Shown here: piece by piece, positions 26,049 through 34,937 of the stretch | How positions within the stretch are numbered: the first letter of the stretch is position 1 | How the letters are laid out: every line of letters starts with the position of its first letter | Source: Brachybacterium equifaecis | Lineage (GTDB): Bacteria > Actinomycetota > Actinomycetes > Actinomycetales > Dermabacteraceae | DNA length: 64,000 bases | Reading direction: 5' to 3' | NCBI RefSeq assembly: GCF_023509525.1 | Contig: NZ_JAKNCJ010000002.1 | Coordinates: 372,001-436,000 of the forward strand | Notes under the pieces: model-generated | What the model saw: only the letters and a program-made list of their open reading frames with translations | The model's database searches: none | What the model was told of the DNA's origin: nothing | Made by a program: the position numbers and the translations under genes

Positions 26049-26843
26049 ATGACGACCGCACCCGCACCCGCCGCCGAGGGCACGGCGCCGCTCCAGCAGC
26101 GCCGCCCGGCCACCCTTGGCGCAGATCTCTCCGCCGCATTCCGCTTCACCGGCGGCGCGCTCGCCGCAGGCTGGCGCTCCCTGCTTCTCCCGGGGCTGGT
26201 CTATCTGGCGATCCTCGTCGCTCTCTGGAGCGCGGCCCAGTTGCTCCGGCCGACGGCTGAGGAGCTGGAGGAGCAGCAGCGACAGCTCGAGATCGGTTCC
26301 CAGGTCGCGTTCTTCGGACCTCCCGGCTCGGTGCCCCTCCTGGTCCTCGGCGTCGTCACCACAGTGAGCGTCCTCGTGATCAGCCTGCTGTGGACCTCCG
26401 CCTGCTACCGGCTGGGCCGGGATCTGATCGACGGCCCGGCAGGGCCGGGATCCCGCTACTTCAGCGGCGGCTGGGCCACAGTTCTGACGATCATCTTCTA
26501 TGGGCTCGCCTGCGCCCTCGGCGCGCTGCTGCTCATCATCCCGGGACTCATCGCGACGTTCGGCCTCGGCCTTGCGGTCGCGGCCGCGGCCGCTGGCTCC
26601 GCGCACCCGTTCGAGGACAGCTGGAAGCTCGCCGGGCGCCGACTCGGCACCGTGATCGTCGCGATCCTGATGACGTCTGCTCTCGAGACTCTCGCCAACA
26701 CGCACCGCACGGACCTCCCCGCAGGTCTGCTCTCCGTTCTCGTCACGCCGCTCATCGCCCTCTTCCTCACCGGCATCTTCGAGCGCGTCAGCGGCCGTGA
26801 GCTCCCGAACCTCTCGGCCCGGACGGCGCGCAGCGCCGCGTAG
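26049..26843 (+). CDS. Hypothetical polytopic membrane protein
   Basis: This 264-residue protein has about five or six predicted helices: around 40-60, 96-120, two between 140 and 180, and two near the C-terminus. An acidic coiled segment (EELEEQQRQLEIG) lies between the first two. The layout is similar to YciC or glycerophosphodiester phosphodiesterase membrane-domain proteins, but no motif is decisive. The XPB helicase gene begins 9 nt after its stop, so the two are probably co-transcribed. Confidence 0.78.
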   Translation: MTTAPAPAAEGTAPLQQRRPATLGADLSAAFRFTGGALAAGWRSLLLPGLVYLAILVALWSAAQLLRPTAEELEEQQRQLEIGSQVAFFGPPGSVPLLVLGVVTTVSVLVISLLWTSACYRLGRDLIDGPAGPGSRYFSGGWATVLTIIFYGLACALGALLLIIPGLIATFGLGLAVAAAAAGSAHPFEDSWKLAGRRLGTVIVAILMTSALETLANTHRTDLPAGLLSVLVTPLIALFLTGIFERVSGRELPNLSARTARSAA

Positions 26844-26852
26844 CCTGCACGG

Positions 26853-28496
26853 ATGACCGACGGCCCCCTCATCGTCCAGTCCGACAAGTCCCTCCTGCTC
26901 GAAGTCGACCATCCCGGTGCTGCGGCCGCCCGCGCCGCGATCGCCCCGTTCGCCGAGCTCGAGCGCGCGCCGGAGCACGTGCACACCTACCGGATCACGG
27001 ACCTCGGGCTGTGGAACGCACGGGCCGCGGGATACGACGCCGAGACCGTGGTCGCGGCGCTCGTGGACCACTCCCGCTACCCGGTGCCCCACGCGCTGCT
27101 GGTGGACGTCGCCGACACGATGGACCGCTACGGCCGCCTCCAGCTGCGCGCGGATCCGGTCCACGGGCTCGTCCTGCACGGGCTGGATCGCGCGGTGCTG
27201 ACGGAGGTCTCCCGCTCGAAGCGGGTCGTAGGGGTGCTGGGCGCTCGCATCGATGAAGACTCGATCGCTGTGCACCCCTCCGAGCGCGGGGCGCTGAAGC
27301 AGGCGCTGCTGCGGATCGGCTGGCCCGCCGAGGATCTCGCCGGCTACGTGGACGGCGAGGCGCACCCGATCGACCTCGAGGAGCAGGGATGGTCGCTGCG
27401 GCCCTACCAGCGCGAGGCCGTGGACGCGTTCACCCAGGGCGGCAGCGGGGTCGTGGTCCTCCCCTGCGGGGCGGGCAAGACGATGGTCGGCGCGGGCGCG
27501 ATGGCCGCGACCCGTCGGACCACCCTCATCCTCGTCACGAGCACCGTCTCGGCGCGGCAGTGGCGCGACGAGCTGCTCGCCCGCACCTCCCTCACCGAGA
27601 GCGAGATCGGCGAGTACTCCGGGGCGGTGAAGGAGATCCGCCCGGTCACGATCGCCACCTACCAGGTGCTCACGATGAAGCGGAAGGGCGTGCACCCCCA
27701 CCTCGAGCTGATGAGCGCGCGCGACTGGGGCCTGATCCTGTACGACGAGGTGCACCTGCTGCCCGCGCCCGTCTTCCGGATGACCGCCGATCTGCAGGCC
27801 CGTCGGCGCCTCGGGCTGACGGCGACCCTCGTGCGGGAGGACGGCCGCGAGGGCGAGGTCTTCTCGCTCATCGGGCCGAAGCGCTACGACGCCCCGTGGA
27901 AGGACATCGAGGCGCAGGGCTACATCGCCCCTGCCATCTGCACCGAGATCCGCGTCAGCCTGCCGAGCGCCGACCGGATGCTGTATGCGACCGCCGAGGC
28001 CGACGACCGCCAGCGCCTCGCCGCCACGCACCCCGCGAAGCTGGGCGTCGTGGAGCAGCTCGCCGCCCAGCACGCGGGCGAGCCGCTCCTGGTGATCGGC
28101 CAGTACCTCGACCAGCTCGAAGAGGCCGCCGGGCGCCTCGGCTGCGACCTCATCACCGGCCAGACGTCCACGAAGAAGCGCCAGGAGCTGTTCGACGCCT
28201 TCCGCCGCGGGGAGATCTCCCGGCTCGTCGTCTCGAAGGTCGCGAACTTCTCGATCGACCTGCCGGAGGCGTCGGTCGCGATCCAGATCAGCGGCGCGTT
28301 CGGCTCGCGCCAGGAGGAGGCCCAGCGCCTCGGCCGTCTGCTGCGTCCCAAGGCCGACGGCCGCGCCGCGCACTTCTACACGGTCGTCACCCGGGACACG
28401 CAGGATCAGGACTTCGCCGCGCACCGCCAGCGCTTCCTGGCCGAGCAGGGCTACGCCTATCGGATCCTCGATGCCGAGGAGCTCGCACCCCGGTGA
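26853..28496 (+). CDS. XPB-type DNA repair helicase
   Basis: This 547-residue superfamily 2 helicase has a damage-recognition-like N-terminal domain (about 1-185). Walker A LPCGAGKT has Lys209, and the DEVH box is at 298-301. LTATLVRED is motif III. In the C-terminal RecA lobe, QRLGRLLRPK is motif VI. Bacterial XPB unwinds DNA 3' to 5' and is thought to act in repair. The natural partner is the Helicase_C_3 protein at 21364. The 9-nt spacing to the upstream membrane gene implies co-transcription. Confidence 0.94.
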   Translation: MTDGPLIVQSDKSLLLEVDHPGAAAARAAIAPFAELERAPEHVHTYRITDLGLWNARAAGYDAETVVAALVDHSRYPVPHALLVDVADTMDRYGRLQLRADPVHGLVLHGLDRAVLTEVSRSKRVVGVLGARIDEDSIAVHPSERGALKQALLRIGWPAEDLAGYVDGEAHPIDLEEQGWSLRPYQREAVDAFTQGGSGVVVLPCGAGKTMVGAGAMAATRRTTLILVTSTVSARQWRDELLARTSLTESEIGEYSGAVKEIRPVTIATYQVLTMKRKGVHPHLELMSARDWGLILYDEVHLLPAPVFRMTADLQARRRLGLTATLVREDGREGEVFSLIGPKRYDAPWKDIEAQGYIAPAICTEIRVSLPSADRMLYATAEADDRQRLAATHPAKLGVVEQLAAQHAGEPLLVIGQYLDQLEEAAGRLGCDLITGQTSTKKRQELFDAFRRGEISRLVVSKVANFSIDLPEASVAIQISGAFGSRQEEAQRLGRLLRPKADGRAAHFYTVVTRDTQDQDFAAHRQRFLAEQGYAYRILDAEELAPR

Positions 28497-28554
28497 GGGC
28501 CAGGGGCGGTCGGTAGGATCGCGCCGCACCCCCTCTCTCACCCAGGAGCTCCTC

Positions 28555-29031
28555 ATGACCACTCCCCACGATCCCGCCCCCTTCGATCGCGCATCCGGCC
28601 CGAGCGATCTGCCCCGCGAGCAGGTCCCCGCCCCCGCGCGCGAGGACCTGCGCTCCGAGCGCGCTGCCGCGCCGCTCGAGGACCGCGCCCCTGCCCCTGC
28701 GCCGGAGCGGACCGCTCCTCGCACGCGCATCGAGGTCGAGGACGTCCCCGCCGCGGGCGGGCGCACGGGCGGGATCTGGGTCTCGCTCATCCTCGGCGCG
28801 ATCGTGCTGATCCTGCTGCTGATCTTCATCATCCAGAACGGCGGCCGCACCGCGTTCACCTATCTCAGCTGGGACTTCGCCCTGCCGCTCGGCGTGGCGA
28901 TGCTGCTGGCGGCGATCGCCGGCGCGCTCGTGATGGGCCTGGTGGGCTCCGTGCGGATCTTCCAGCAGGGACGCACCATCAAGAAGCTGCGCCGCCAGCT
29001 GGAGACCATCCAGCACGCCCTGGATCGCTGA
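28555..29031 (+). CDS. LapA-domain (DUF1049) membrane protein
   Basis: This 158-residue protein has a charged, Pro/Ala-rich N-terminal 60 residues and two membrane helices (about 66-88 and 102-128). The link between them carries the LapA-type IIQNGGRTAFTYLSWDFALPLG motif. The C-terminal coil (IKKLRRQLETIQ) is typical of LapA. Function in Actinobacteria is unknown. AGGAG lies 6 nt before the ATG. Confidence 0.85.
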   Translation: MTTPHDPAPFDRASGPSDLPREQVPAPAREDLRSERAAAPLEDRAPAPAPERTAPRTRIEVEDVPAAGGRTGGIWVSLILGAIVLILLLIFIIQNGGRTAFTYLSWDFALPLGVAMLLAAIAGALVMGLVGSVRIFQQGRTIKKLRRQLETIQHALDR

Positions 29032-29108
29032 CCGGCAGGAGGCCGACGCCTCCCGCTCGCACAGCGGACGTCCAGGAAAATCCCAAGGGATTGGCGCACC
29101 GTAGGGGC

Positions 29109-29828
29109 ATGAGCATCGAGCAAGAACAGTCGTACGAGGCCCGCCTGCTGGTCGTGGACGATGAGCCGAACATCCGCGATCTGCTGGCGACCTCCCTGCG
29201 CTTCGCCGGGTTCGAGGTGTTCACCGCCGCCACCGGCAACGAGGCGATCCGCGAGGCCACGGAGAACCAGCCCGACCTGGTGGTCCTGGACGTCATGCTC
29301 CCCGACATGGACGGCTTCACCGTCACGCGCCGCCTGCGCGACCGCGGCGAGCAGTACCCGATCCTCTTCCTCACGGCGAAGGACGACACCAAGGACAAGG
29401 TGCAGGGGCTGACTGTCGGCGGCGACGACTACGTCACCAAGCCGTTCAGCCTCGAAGAGGTCGTCGCGCGCATCCGGGCCGTCCTGCGCCGCACGCACGG
29501 CGGCTCCGAGGACGCCGTGGACAGCTCGCTCGTGGTCGGAGACCTCCGCCTGGACGAGGACTCCCACGAGGTCTACCGCGGCTCGATCGCGATCGACCTC
29601 TCCCCCACCGAGTTCAAGCTGCTGCGCTACCTGATGCTGAACGCCGGGCGCGTCGTCTCCAAGACGCAGATCCTCGATCACGTGTGGGACTACGACTGGT
29701 CCGGCGAGGTGGGCATCGTGGAGTCCTACATCTCCTACCTGCGCCGCAAGATCGACGTGGTCGGCGAGCCGATGATCCACACCAAGCGCGGCATCGGCTA
29801 CGTCCTGCGCGCGGTCGAGAGCCACTGA
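29109..29828 (+). CDS. OmpR/PhoB-family response regulator
   Basis: This 239-residue regulator has a receiver domain with acidic pair DDE near residue 17, phosphoacceptor Asp61 and Lys in YVTKPF. An OmpR winged helix follows, with the recognition region VVSKTQILDHVWDYD and a wing at TKRGIGYVLR. It resembles the actinobacterial TrcR/MprA group. It lies 7 nt upstream of its histidine kinase. An imperfect palindrome ATCCCAAGGGAT (29080-29091) about 18 bp before the ATG could be an autoregulatory site. Confidence 0.94.
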   Translation: MSIEQEQSYEARLLVVDDEPNIRDLLATSLRFAGFEVFTAATGNEAIREATENQPDLVVLDVMLPDMDGFTVTRRLRDRGEQYPILFLTAKDDTKDKVQGLTVGGDDYVTKPFSLEEVVARIRAVLRRTHGGSEDAVDSSLVVGDLRLDEDSHEVYRGSIAIDLSPTEFKLLRYLMLNAGRVVSKTQILDHVWDYDWSGEVGIVESYISYLRRKIDVVGEPMIHTKRGIGYVLRAVESH

Positions 29829-29835
29829 CGCGCAG

Positions 29836-31386
29836 GTGACCTTCTCGTCCCTGCGCAGCGAGCGGCCGGTGTCCCTGTGGACCCGGATCGTCACGCTCAT
29901 CTCCCTGGTGCTGGTGCTCGGCACGCTCGTGACCGGCGCGCTGTCACTCACGCTGCTGCACCGCACCCTGATGTCCTCGCTCGACGAGGAGCTGCGCGTG
30001 GGCATGCGTGAGATGCTCACGAGCGCCGGCCCCGATGGCGACGCCGGGACGGCGCCCGACCACCCCACCCCCGTCGACTTCATCGTCGAGTTCCACGATG
30101 ACGACGGCAGGGCCCTGTACCGGCAGGTGAGCTACCACGCCGATACCGGCAACGGGGTCGACATCGTCTTCCCCGACTGGACGCTCGAGGAGGTGCGCGC
30201 CCAGGGCGGCGAGCCCGTCACGCTGCTCGATGCCGAGGGCACCCGCTGGCGGATGCTGGCCACCGAGTCGACCTCCGACGCGGGCGGCAGCGTGCTGGTG
30301 GCGCTGCCCCTGAACGACCTGGACCGCACGATGCGCCAGATGGCTCTGGTGATCGTGCTGGTGGGCACCTTCGTGGTGCTCGTCGGCATGGGCGCCGGCG
30401 GCTACATGACGCACCGGGCGCTCGAGCCCCTCCGGGACGTGGAGAGCACTGCGACGAAGATCGTCGCCGGGGACCTCTCCATGCGCGTGCCGCTGACGGA
30501 CACCAGCCAGGAGGTCCATGCCCTCGCGGTCTCGCTCAACGAGATGCTCGTGAGCCTCGAGCAGTCCTTCGTGAAGGTGGCCGACTCCGAGGCGAAGGCG
30601 ACGCAGTCCGAGGCGCGGATGCGCCGATTCGTCGGCGACGCCTCCCACGAGCTGCGCACTCCCCTCGCGGCGATCCGCGGTTTCGGCGAGCTGTACCGCA
30701 TGGGCGCGCTGCGCACCGACGACGACGTCTCCTCCGCGATGCGCCGCATCGAGGACGAGGCGCGGCGCATGGGCTCCCTGGTGGAGAACCTGCTGCGCCT
30801 GGCACGGCTGGACGAGGCGCCCGATATCGACCTCGCTCCGGTGGACATCACGGACGCCCTGTTCGACATCGCCCAGGATCTCCGGGCGCTCGATCCGGGC
30901 CGTCGCGTCATGGTGGTCTCGCTGGCCGGCACCCCGCTGACGGTCCAGCCGCACGTCCCGATCGGCGTGCTGGGCGACGAGTCGGGACTGCGCCAGGTGA
31001 TCCTGAACCTCGTGGGCAACGCGAACCGGCACACGCCCAAGGGCTCCCCCGTGGAGATCGCCGTCGGCCGCACGAACCCCGAGACCGTCATCATCGAAGT
31101 GCGCGATCACGGCGGGGGCATCTCGGCCGATGATCGCGAGAAGGTCTTCGAGCGCTTCTACCGGACCGACGAGTCCCGCCAGCGCAGCTCCGCCCAGGGC
31201 GGCGGCGCCGGTCTCGGCCTCTCGATCGCGTACTCGATCGTGCAGCAGCACAAGGGCGACATCCGCGTGATCGACACCCCCGGCGGCGGCGCGACCTTCC
31301 AGGTCGAGCTGCAGGCGGCGGATCTGACTCCCGAGCAGGCCGTCGCCCCCGATCAGACCCGCGAGCTGGGCGGCTCCGGAGCCTGA
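29836..31386 (+). CDS. Sensor histidine kinase
   Basis: This 516-residue kinase has helix 1 at about 14-37, an extracytoplasmic sensor of about 125 residues and helix 2 at about 167-190. HAMP follows, then the H-box DASHELRTP with phosphorylated His271. The ATP lid motifs are N-box VILNLVGNANRHTP, G1 RDHGGGIS, F-box FERFYRTD and G2 GLGLSIA. It pairs with the response regulator 7 nt upstream. The start is GTG. The signal is unknown. Its stop lies 17 nt from the convergent TetR gene. Confidence 0.94.
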   Translation: MTFSSLRSERPVSLWTRIVTLISLVLVLGTLVTGALSLTLLHRTLMSSLDEELRVGMREMLTSAGPDGDAGTAPDHPTPVDFIVEFHDDDGRALYRQVSYHADTGNGVDIVFPDWTLEEVRAQGGEPVTLLDAEGTRWRMLATESTSDAGGSVLVALPLNDLDRTMRQMALVIVLVGTFVVLVGMGAGGYMTHRALEPLRDVESTATKIVAGDLSMRVPLTDTSQEVHALAVSLNEMLVSLEQSFVKVADSEAKATQSEARMRRFVGDASHELRTPLAAIRGFGELYRMGALRTDDDVSSAMRRIEDEARRMGSLVENLLRLARLDEAPDIDLAPVDITDALFDIAQDLRALDPGRRVMVVSLAGTPLTVQPHVPIGVLGDESGLRQVILNLVGNANRHTPKGSPVEIAVGRTNPETVIIEVRDHGGGISADDREKVFERFYRTDESRQRSSAQGGGAGLGLSIAYSIVQQHKGDIRVIDTPGGGATFQVELQAADLTPEQAVAPDQTRELGGSGA

Positions 31387-31403
31387 GCCGGTCGCACTGT
31401 CCG

Positions 31404-31976
31404 TCAGCTGCTCCGGATGGACGCCAGGTAGAAGTCCAGGCTCTCCGTGATGCGCTCGGGAGTGAAGCGCTCCGGCTGAGCGATCGCTCCGAGGGCGAGG
31501 CCGTCGGTGAACGCCCTGAGCGCCCTCGCGGCCGCGGTCCCCTCGTGCGGCATTGCCAGCACCCGTACCGTCGCTTCGCAGAGCCGATCCAATCCGGAGT
31601 TGATCTCGGACAGGATGCGACGCGCCTCGTCGGAGCGAGCGGTGAGACTCACGGCCAACCAGACGTGGGTCTCGGTGAGGCGGTCGGCGTCGACCGGCAG
31701 CGCGTGGATCCACGCCTCTCGGAGCAGGACCCTCGGGTCGTCGGGCCAGGTGACGGCCGCACGTCGCCGCTTCTGCCGCTCCCGCACGACCACGAGTGCA
31801 TGGGCGAGCATCTGGTCACCGCTCGGGAAGTAGTGGCGCAGAGTCGAGGGCGGGCAGCCGGCCGCGGCAGCGACAGCCCTGACGGTGACGGCATGAACGC
31901 CTTCAGCCTCGATGAGTCGGGCCACTGCCCATCCGATCTCATCGCGCCGTGAGGCATGGTCGACGATCTTCGGCAT
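31404..31976 (-). CDS. TetR family transcriptional regulator
   Basis: This 190-residue protein has an N-terminal helix-turn-helix (about 10-55: IGWAVARLIEAEG then TVRAVAAAAGCPPSTLRHYF) and an all-helical ligand domain of the BetI-like C-terminal class. It is divergent from a small membrane protein gene, whose promoter it probably represses. A GATAAT hexamer 10 nt upstream of the ATG and the absence of a ribosome site suggest leaderless transcription. Confidence 0.9.
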   Translation of the reverse strand: MPKIVDHASRRDEIGWAVARLIEAEGVHAVTVRAVAAAAGCPPSTLRHYFPSGDQMLAHALVVVRERQKRRRAAVTWPDDPRVLLREAWIHALPVDADRLTETHVWLAVSLTARSDEARRILSEINSGLDRLCEATVRVLAMPHEGTAAARALRAFTDGLALGAIAQPERFTPERITESLDFYLASIRSS

Positions 31977-31985
31977 GCCCCAAGA

Positions 31986-32010
31986 TTATCACCGTACACT
32001 TGTGCGATAA
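31986..32010. promoter_or_regulatory. Candidate TetR operator / divergent promoters
   Basis: TTATC and GATAA lie as inverted ends of a 25-bp segment (TTATCnC, 11 bases, GnGATAA). Each arm also reads as a GATAAT-like -10 element for one of the two divergent genes. The symmetry may reflect either an operator or simply two back-to-back promoters. Confidence 0.5.
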
Positions 32011-32047
32011 TAAGACCGGGTCAGCGAGCTCAGGGAAGAAGCCATGG

Positions 32048-32569
32048 ATGCTGCCGTACATCGTCGCCGGGGAGGTGGCCTTCTGGATCCTGCTCCTGGG
32101 CGGGCTCTCCATCCGGTACCTGCTGCGCTGGCGCGCAGTCTCGACGACACTGCTGATCCTCACCCCAGTCGTCGACCTCGCCATCGTGGCGCTCACCTAC
32201 GTCGATCTCAGCCGAGGGGCACCCTCTTCCTTCAGCCACGGCCTGGCCGCGTTCTACGTCGGCTTCTCGATCGTCTTCGGGTCCGAGACCACCCGGCGAT
32301 TCGACCGACGATTCGCGAGGAAGTACACCGAGCTCCCGGAGGCCGAGCTCCCTTCAGTGCCCCAGCGCTCGAGCATGCAGTACTGGCACCGCTGCCTCAC
32401 AGCCTCGGCGATCACCATCGCACTGCTGATGATCGGCATTGCAGTGGCGGGGCCCGCAGATTCGCTCTGGCTGATCTACTGGATCATCACTGGGGCGTTC
32501 ATCGTGGTCGCCTGGGGTGCCATCGGACCCCTCCGAGACCGCCTCAGGTCGGAGCGAGCAGGCCAATAG
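32048..32569 (+). CDS. Small polytopic membrane protein controlled by TetR
   Basis: This 173-residue protein has about five predicted helices: 3-25, 32-55, 65-82, 113-135 and 143-162. A charged cytoplasmic loop (ETTRRFDRRFARKYTELPE) lies in the middle. No family is recognised. The start ATG follows GGGAAG. An in-frame ATG at 31949 would require translation through the intergenic operator and is less likely. The divergent TetR gene suggests ligand-induced expression. Confidence 0.75.
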   Translation: MLPYIVAGEVAFWILLLGGLSIRYLLRWRAVSTTLLILTPVVDLAIVALTYVDLSRGAPSSFSHGLAAFYVGFSIVFGSETTRRFDRRFARKYTELPEAELPSVPQRSSMQYWHRCLTASAITIALLMIGIAVAGPADSLWLIYWIITGAFIVVAWGAIGPLRDRLRSERAGQ

Positions 32570-32584
32570 GTCCGGAACGCAGGA

Positions 32585-33166
32585 TCAGCCCGCATGGCTT
32601 CCTTCGCCGTCTCCGGGCCAGTCCAGGACCTGTCCCACCCATGAGTGCCCGGTGCGCCCCTGCGAGAGGGCGTCGGCCTCGGCGAGGAACTCCTGCGCTG
32701 CGAGCCGTCCGAGCTCGTCGTGCGCCTCGATGTCCGCCAGCGCGCAGGGGTTCGGGCGCCCCAGGCGGTAGGCGCCCAGCGGAGCATCCTCGCGGCTGGG
32801 CAGCGGATCGACGTGCCCGCGCAGCCCCGTGATGAGGTCCTGCGGCACACGGGAGAGCCCGAGCTCCTCGGCATGGGCTTGCGTGCGGGCGCGGCGGGCA
32901 GCAGGGCGGTCGGCGAGCGGGATCCGGAGACCGGAGGCGATCAGGATCCGAGTGAGGTCCCGGTTGCCGACGAACGCGACTCCGGCTGCGGCGAGGCGCT
33001 CCCGCGCCTCCTGCGGCCAGTCGTAGTGGTCAAGATCGAAGGACCGCGGGTGCAGGCCTGCGCGGGCCGCCGTCTCGTGGAGCTCCTCGAGGGAGTCATC
33101 GGAGATCAGGTGGCCCCACATCGTGCCGTGACGGGGCCAGCGCGGCGTATCGGCGAAGACGCTCAC
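32585..33166 (-). CDS. DUF4031 domain protein
   Basis: This 193-residue protein begins with the DUF4031 signature SVFADTPRWPRHGTMWGHL, followed by SLEELHETAARAGLHPRSFD and a DHYDWPQEARERL segment. A C-terminal His/Pro-rich extension follows. DUF4031 is a small uncharacterised family common in Actinobacteria. The GTG start overlaps the upstream RNase H stop by 4 nt (GTGA), so the two are translationally coupled. Confidence 0.88.
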   Translation of the reverse strand: MSVFADTPRWPRHGTMWGHLISDDSLEELHETAARAGLHPRSFDLDHYDWPQEARERLAAAGVAFVGNRDLTRILIASGLRIPLADRPAARRARTQAHAEELGLSRVPQDLITGLRGHVDPLPSREDAPLGAYRLGRPNPCALADIEAHDELGRLAAQEFLAEADALSQGRTGHSWVGQVLDWPGDGEGSHAG

Positions 33167-34146
33167 TGCTCGAGCGTCCCCTGGTGGTGGCGCAGCAGCC
33201 AGCGGCCCTGCTCGCACACCCACAGGGAGGTGCGGCGCACGGTGCCGCGTCCCTCGCCGGTGACGAAGCGCAGCAGGACGACGTCGGGACTGATCTTCTC
33301 GGCTATGAAGTCCGAGGCCTCGACTCCCTCGACCGGAGCGAGGGCGGCGAGGATCGACTCGCGATCAAAGGTGCGCCCAGAGGCGCCGATCTCTGCGAAG
33401 GCGGGATGCAGCAGCTCAGCGGCGAGCGCGGGATCGGAGCGGACGGCGTCCGTCAGCAGCGCCTGCTCGCGGGTCACGACGTCCTCGAAGGAAGCGCCGT
33501 CGGTGAACGGATCATCCAGGTCGAAGAGGCTGAAGAGATCAGACTCGCTGGGGGCAGGGGCGGTCGTCGCGGTGCCGGCCCCGCGGCTCGCTCCGCGGCG
33601 AGAGGGGACCCCTGCAGCGGGCTCGGTGCGAACGGCGGGCTCGGCGTCGGCAGCCGGCTCGACGGTGACCCGCGGGGCGGCGCCCCGGTAGCCGGGGCCG
33701 GCATCCACCTGCTGCTTCTTCTTGAAGGCGACGGCGGCGGCGTTCGCGCGGCGATCGGCCGCCTCGTTCATCGCGTGGCCGGCGTGGCCCTTCACCCACT
33801 CGAACTCGACACTGCGACCGGCCATGGCCGTGTCGATGCCCTTCAGCAGGTCGACGTTCATCACGGGCTTGCCGTCGGCCTTCTTCCAGCCCTTGCGCTT
33901 CCAGCCCGGCATCCACTTCGTCACCGAGTTGATCACGTACTGGCTGTCGCAGAGCACGTGGAGGTGCTGGTCGGCATCGACCGCAGTCGCCTCCAGCAGG
34001 TCGAGCACGGCCTTCAGCTCGCCCATGTTGTTCGTGCCGTGTGGCCACCCGCCGGCGGCCCACGTGCTCTCATCGATGTACCAGGCCCAGCCGGCCGGGC
34101 CGGGATTGCCCAGCGCGGAGCCGTCGGCGGAAGCGGTGATCGTCAT
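33163..34146 (-). CDS. Ribonuclease H fused to a DUF4440/NTF2-like domain
   Basis: This 327-residue protein has two domains. Residues 1-145 are RNase HI: Asp8 in ADGSA, Glu in MGELKAVLD, Asp in CDSQYVI and Asp in NEAADRRAN form the metal site that cleaves RNA in RNA-DNA hybrids. A disordered linker (about 150-215) joins a SnoaL/DUF4440-like domain (about 220-327, ending with RRTSLWVCEQGRWLLRHHQG) that usually binds small molecules or mediates dimerisation. The ATG of MTITAS was chosen; an ATG three codons earlier is also possible. Confidence 0.88.
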   Translation of the reverse strand: MTITASADGSALGNPGPAGWAWYIDESTWAAGGWPHGTNNMGELKAVLDLLEATAVDADQHLHVLCDSQYVINSVTKWMPGWKRKGWKKADGKPVMNVDLLKGIDTAMAGRSVEFEWVKGHAGHAMNEAADRRANAAAVAFKKKQQVDAGPGYRGAAPRVTVEPAADAEPAVRTEPAAGVPSRRGASRGAGTATTAPAPSESDLFSLFDLDDPFTDGASFEDVVTREQALLTDAVRSDPALAAELLHPAFAEIGASGRTFDRESILAALAPVEGVEASDFIAEKISPDVVLLRFVTGEGRGTVRRTSLWVCEQGRWLLRHHQGTLEQ

Positions 34147-34180
34147 GCAGGCCATGGTTCCACAGGGGTGGGACAGACCA

Positions 34181-34207
34181 GGACGGGCCCCCTGGCAGGG
34201 CCCGTCC
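34181..34207 (-). terminator. Terminator of the GntR/ABC operon
   Basis: 10-bp perfect arms (GGACGGGCCC and its complement) flank a 7-base loop. The hairpin sits 35 bp past the stop of the last permease gene, before the RNase H start. There is no long T-run. Confidence 0.75.
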
Positions 34208-34241
34208 GCAGCTCCGGGGAGCCCGGCCCTCGAGCTCCGCC

Positions 34242-34937
34242 TCAGCCCTCCACCACGGCTGCGCGGATCCCGCGGGCGAGCACGAGCGTCTGCCAGGCGC
34301 AGGCCGCGGCGAGCACACCAGCGGCGATCCATGGGCCCGCCCCGAGCAGCTCCCCGAGTGCGCTGAGGCCTGTCACCGCGGCCCAGATGAGCACCGCAGC
34401 GATGAGGGCGCGCAGGACGATCGCGCCGAAGCCGGGCATCGCGCGGGATTCGCCGCTGCTCGCGCGCACGGCGGCGGGGCCGATGCGCGCGCTCGTCACG
34501 AGCGCGGTCAACAGCAGCGCGAGCGCCACGAGCACCAAGGCGGTGAGCCGTTCCTCGGGAAGCCCCGGAAGCGTTCCGACCTGCACGCCCTGGAACTCCC
34601 AGATCCATCCCGAGCCGGGCCCCGCGAGCGCGACCCCCACCGCGAGCAGAGCGGCCGCGGTCCCCCCGCCGGCCTCGATCAGTCCCGCCCGGGCGCGCAC
34701 GGCGCGGCGCTGCCGCCGGCTCGCCCCGGCCGCGGCATAGAGATCTGCGGCCCAGACTCCCTCGCGATCATGCATCTGCCGCCACGCGGTCGTCGCCCAG
34801 ATGAGGAGCACGAGCGCGATCGGTCCCGCTCCCGTGACCCCGCTCAGCAGCATCGCGCCGACTCGCGTCAGGACGTTCCGCCGGTGCAGTGCGGCGCCGA
34901 CGGCGCGGGCAGCGGTCGGGGGGATCGGAGCGCTCAT
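34242..34937 (-). CDS. ABC-2 type membrane subunit, second of the GntR operon
   Basis: This 231-residue protein has about six predicted helices and a soluble loop bearing DLYAAAGASRRQRRAVRAR, which recalls the coupling region of FtsX/ABC-2 permeases. Its ATG overlaps the upstream permease stop by 4 nt (ATGA). It is the last gene of the operon. The operon ATPase is broken, so this subunit may be without an energy source unless another ATPase serves it. Confidence 0.75.
   Translation of the reverse strand: MSAPIPPTAARAVGAALHRRNVLTRVGAMLLSGVTGAGPIALVLLIWATTAWRQMHDREGVWAADLYAAAGASRRQRRAVRARAGLIEAGGGTAAALLAVGVALAGPGSGWIWEFQGVQVGTLPGLPEERLTALVLVALALLLTALVTSARIGPAAVRASSGESRAMPGFGAIVLRALIAAVLIWAAVTGLSALGELLGAGPWIAAGVLAAACAWQTLVLARGIRAAVVEG

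Noticed and set aside
24303-28859. A single minus-strand protein of about 1,500 residues
   Set aside because: Only its last 515 codons are the gnd gene. The rest is antisense to the XPB helicase and LapA genes and shows no domain.
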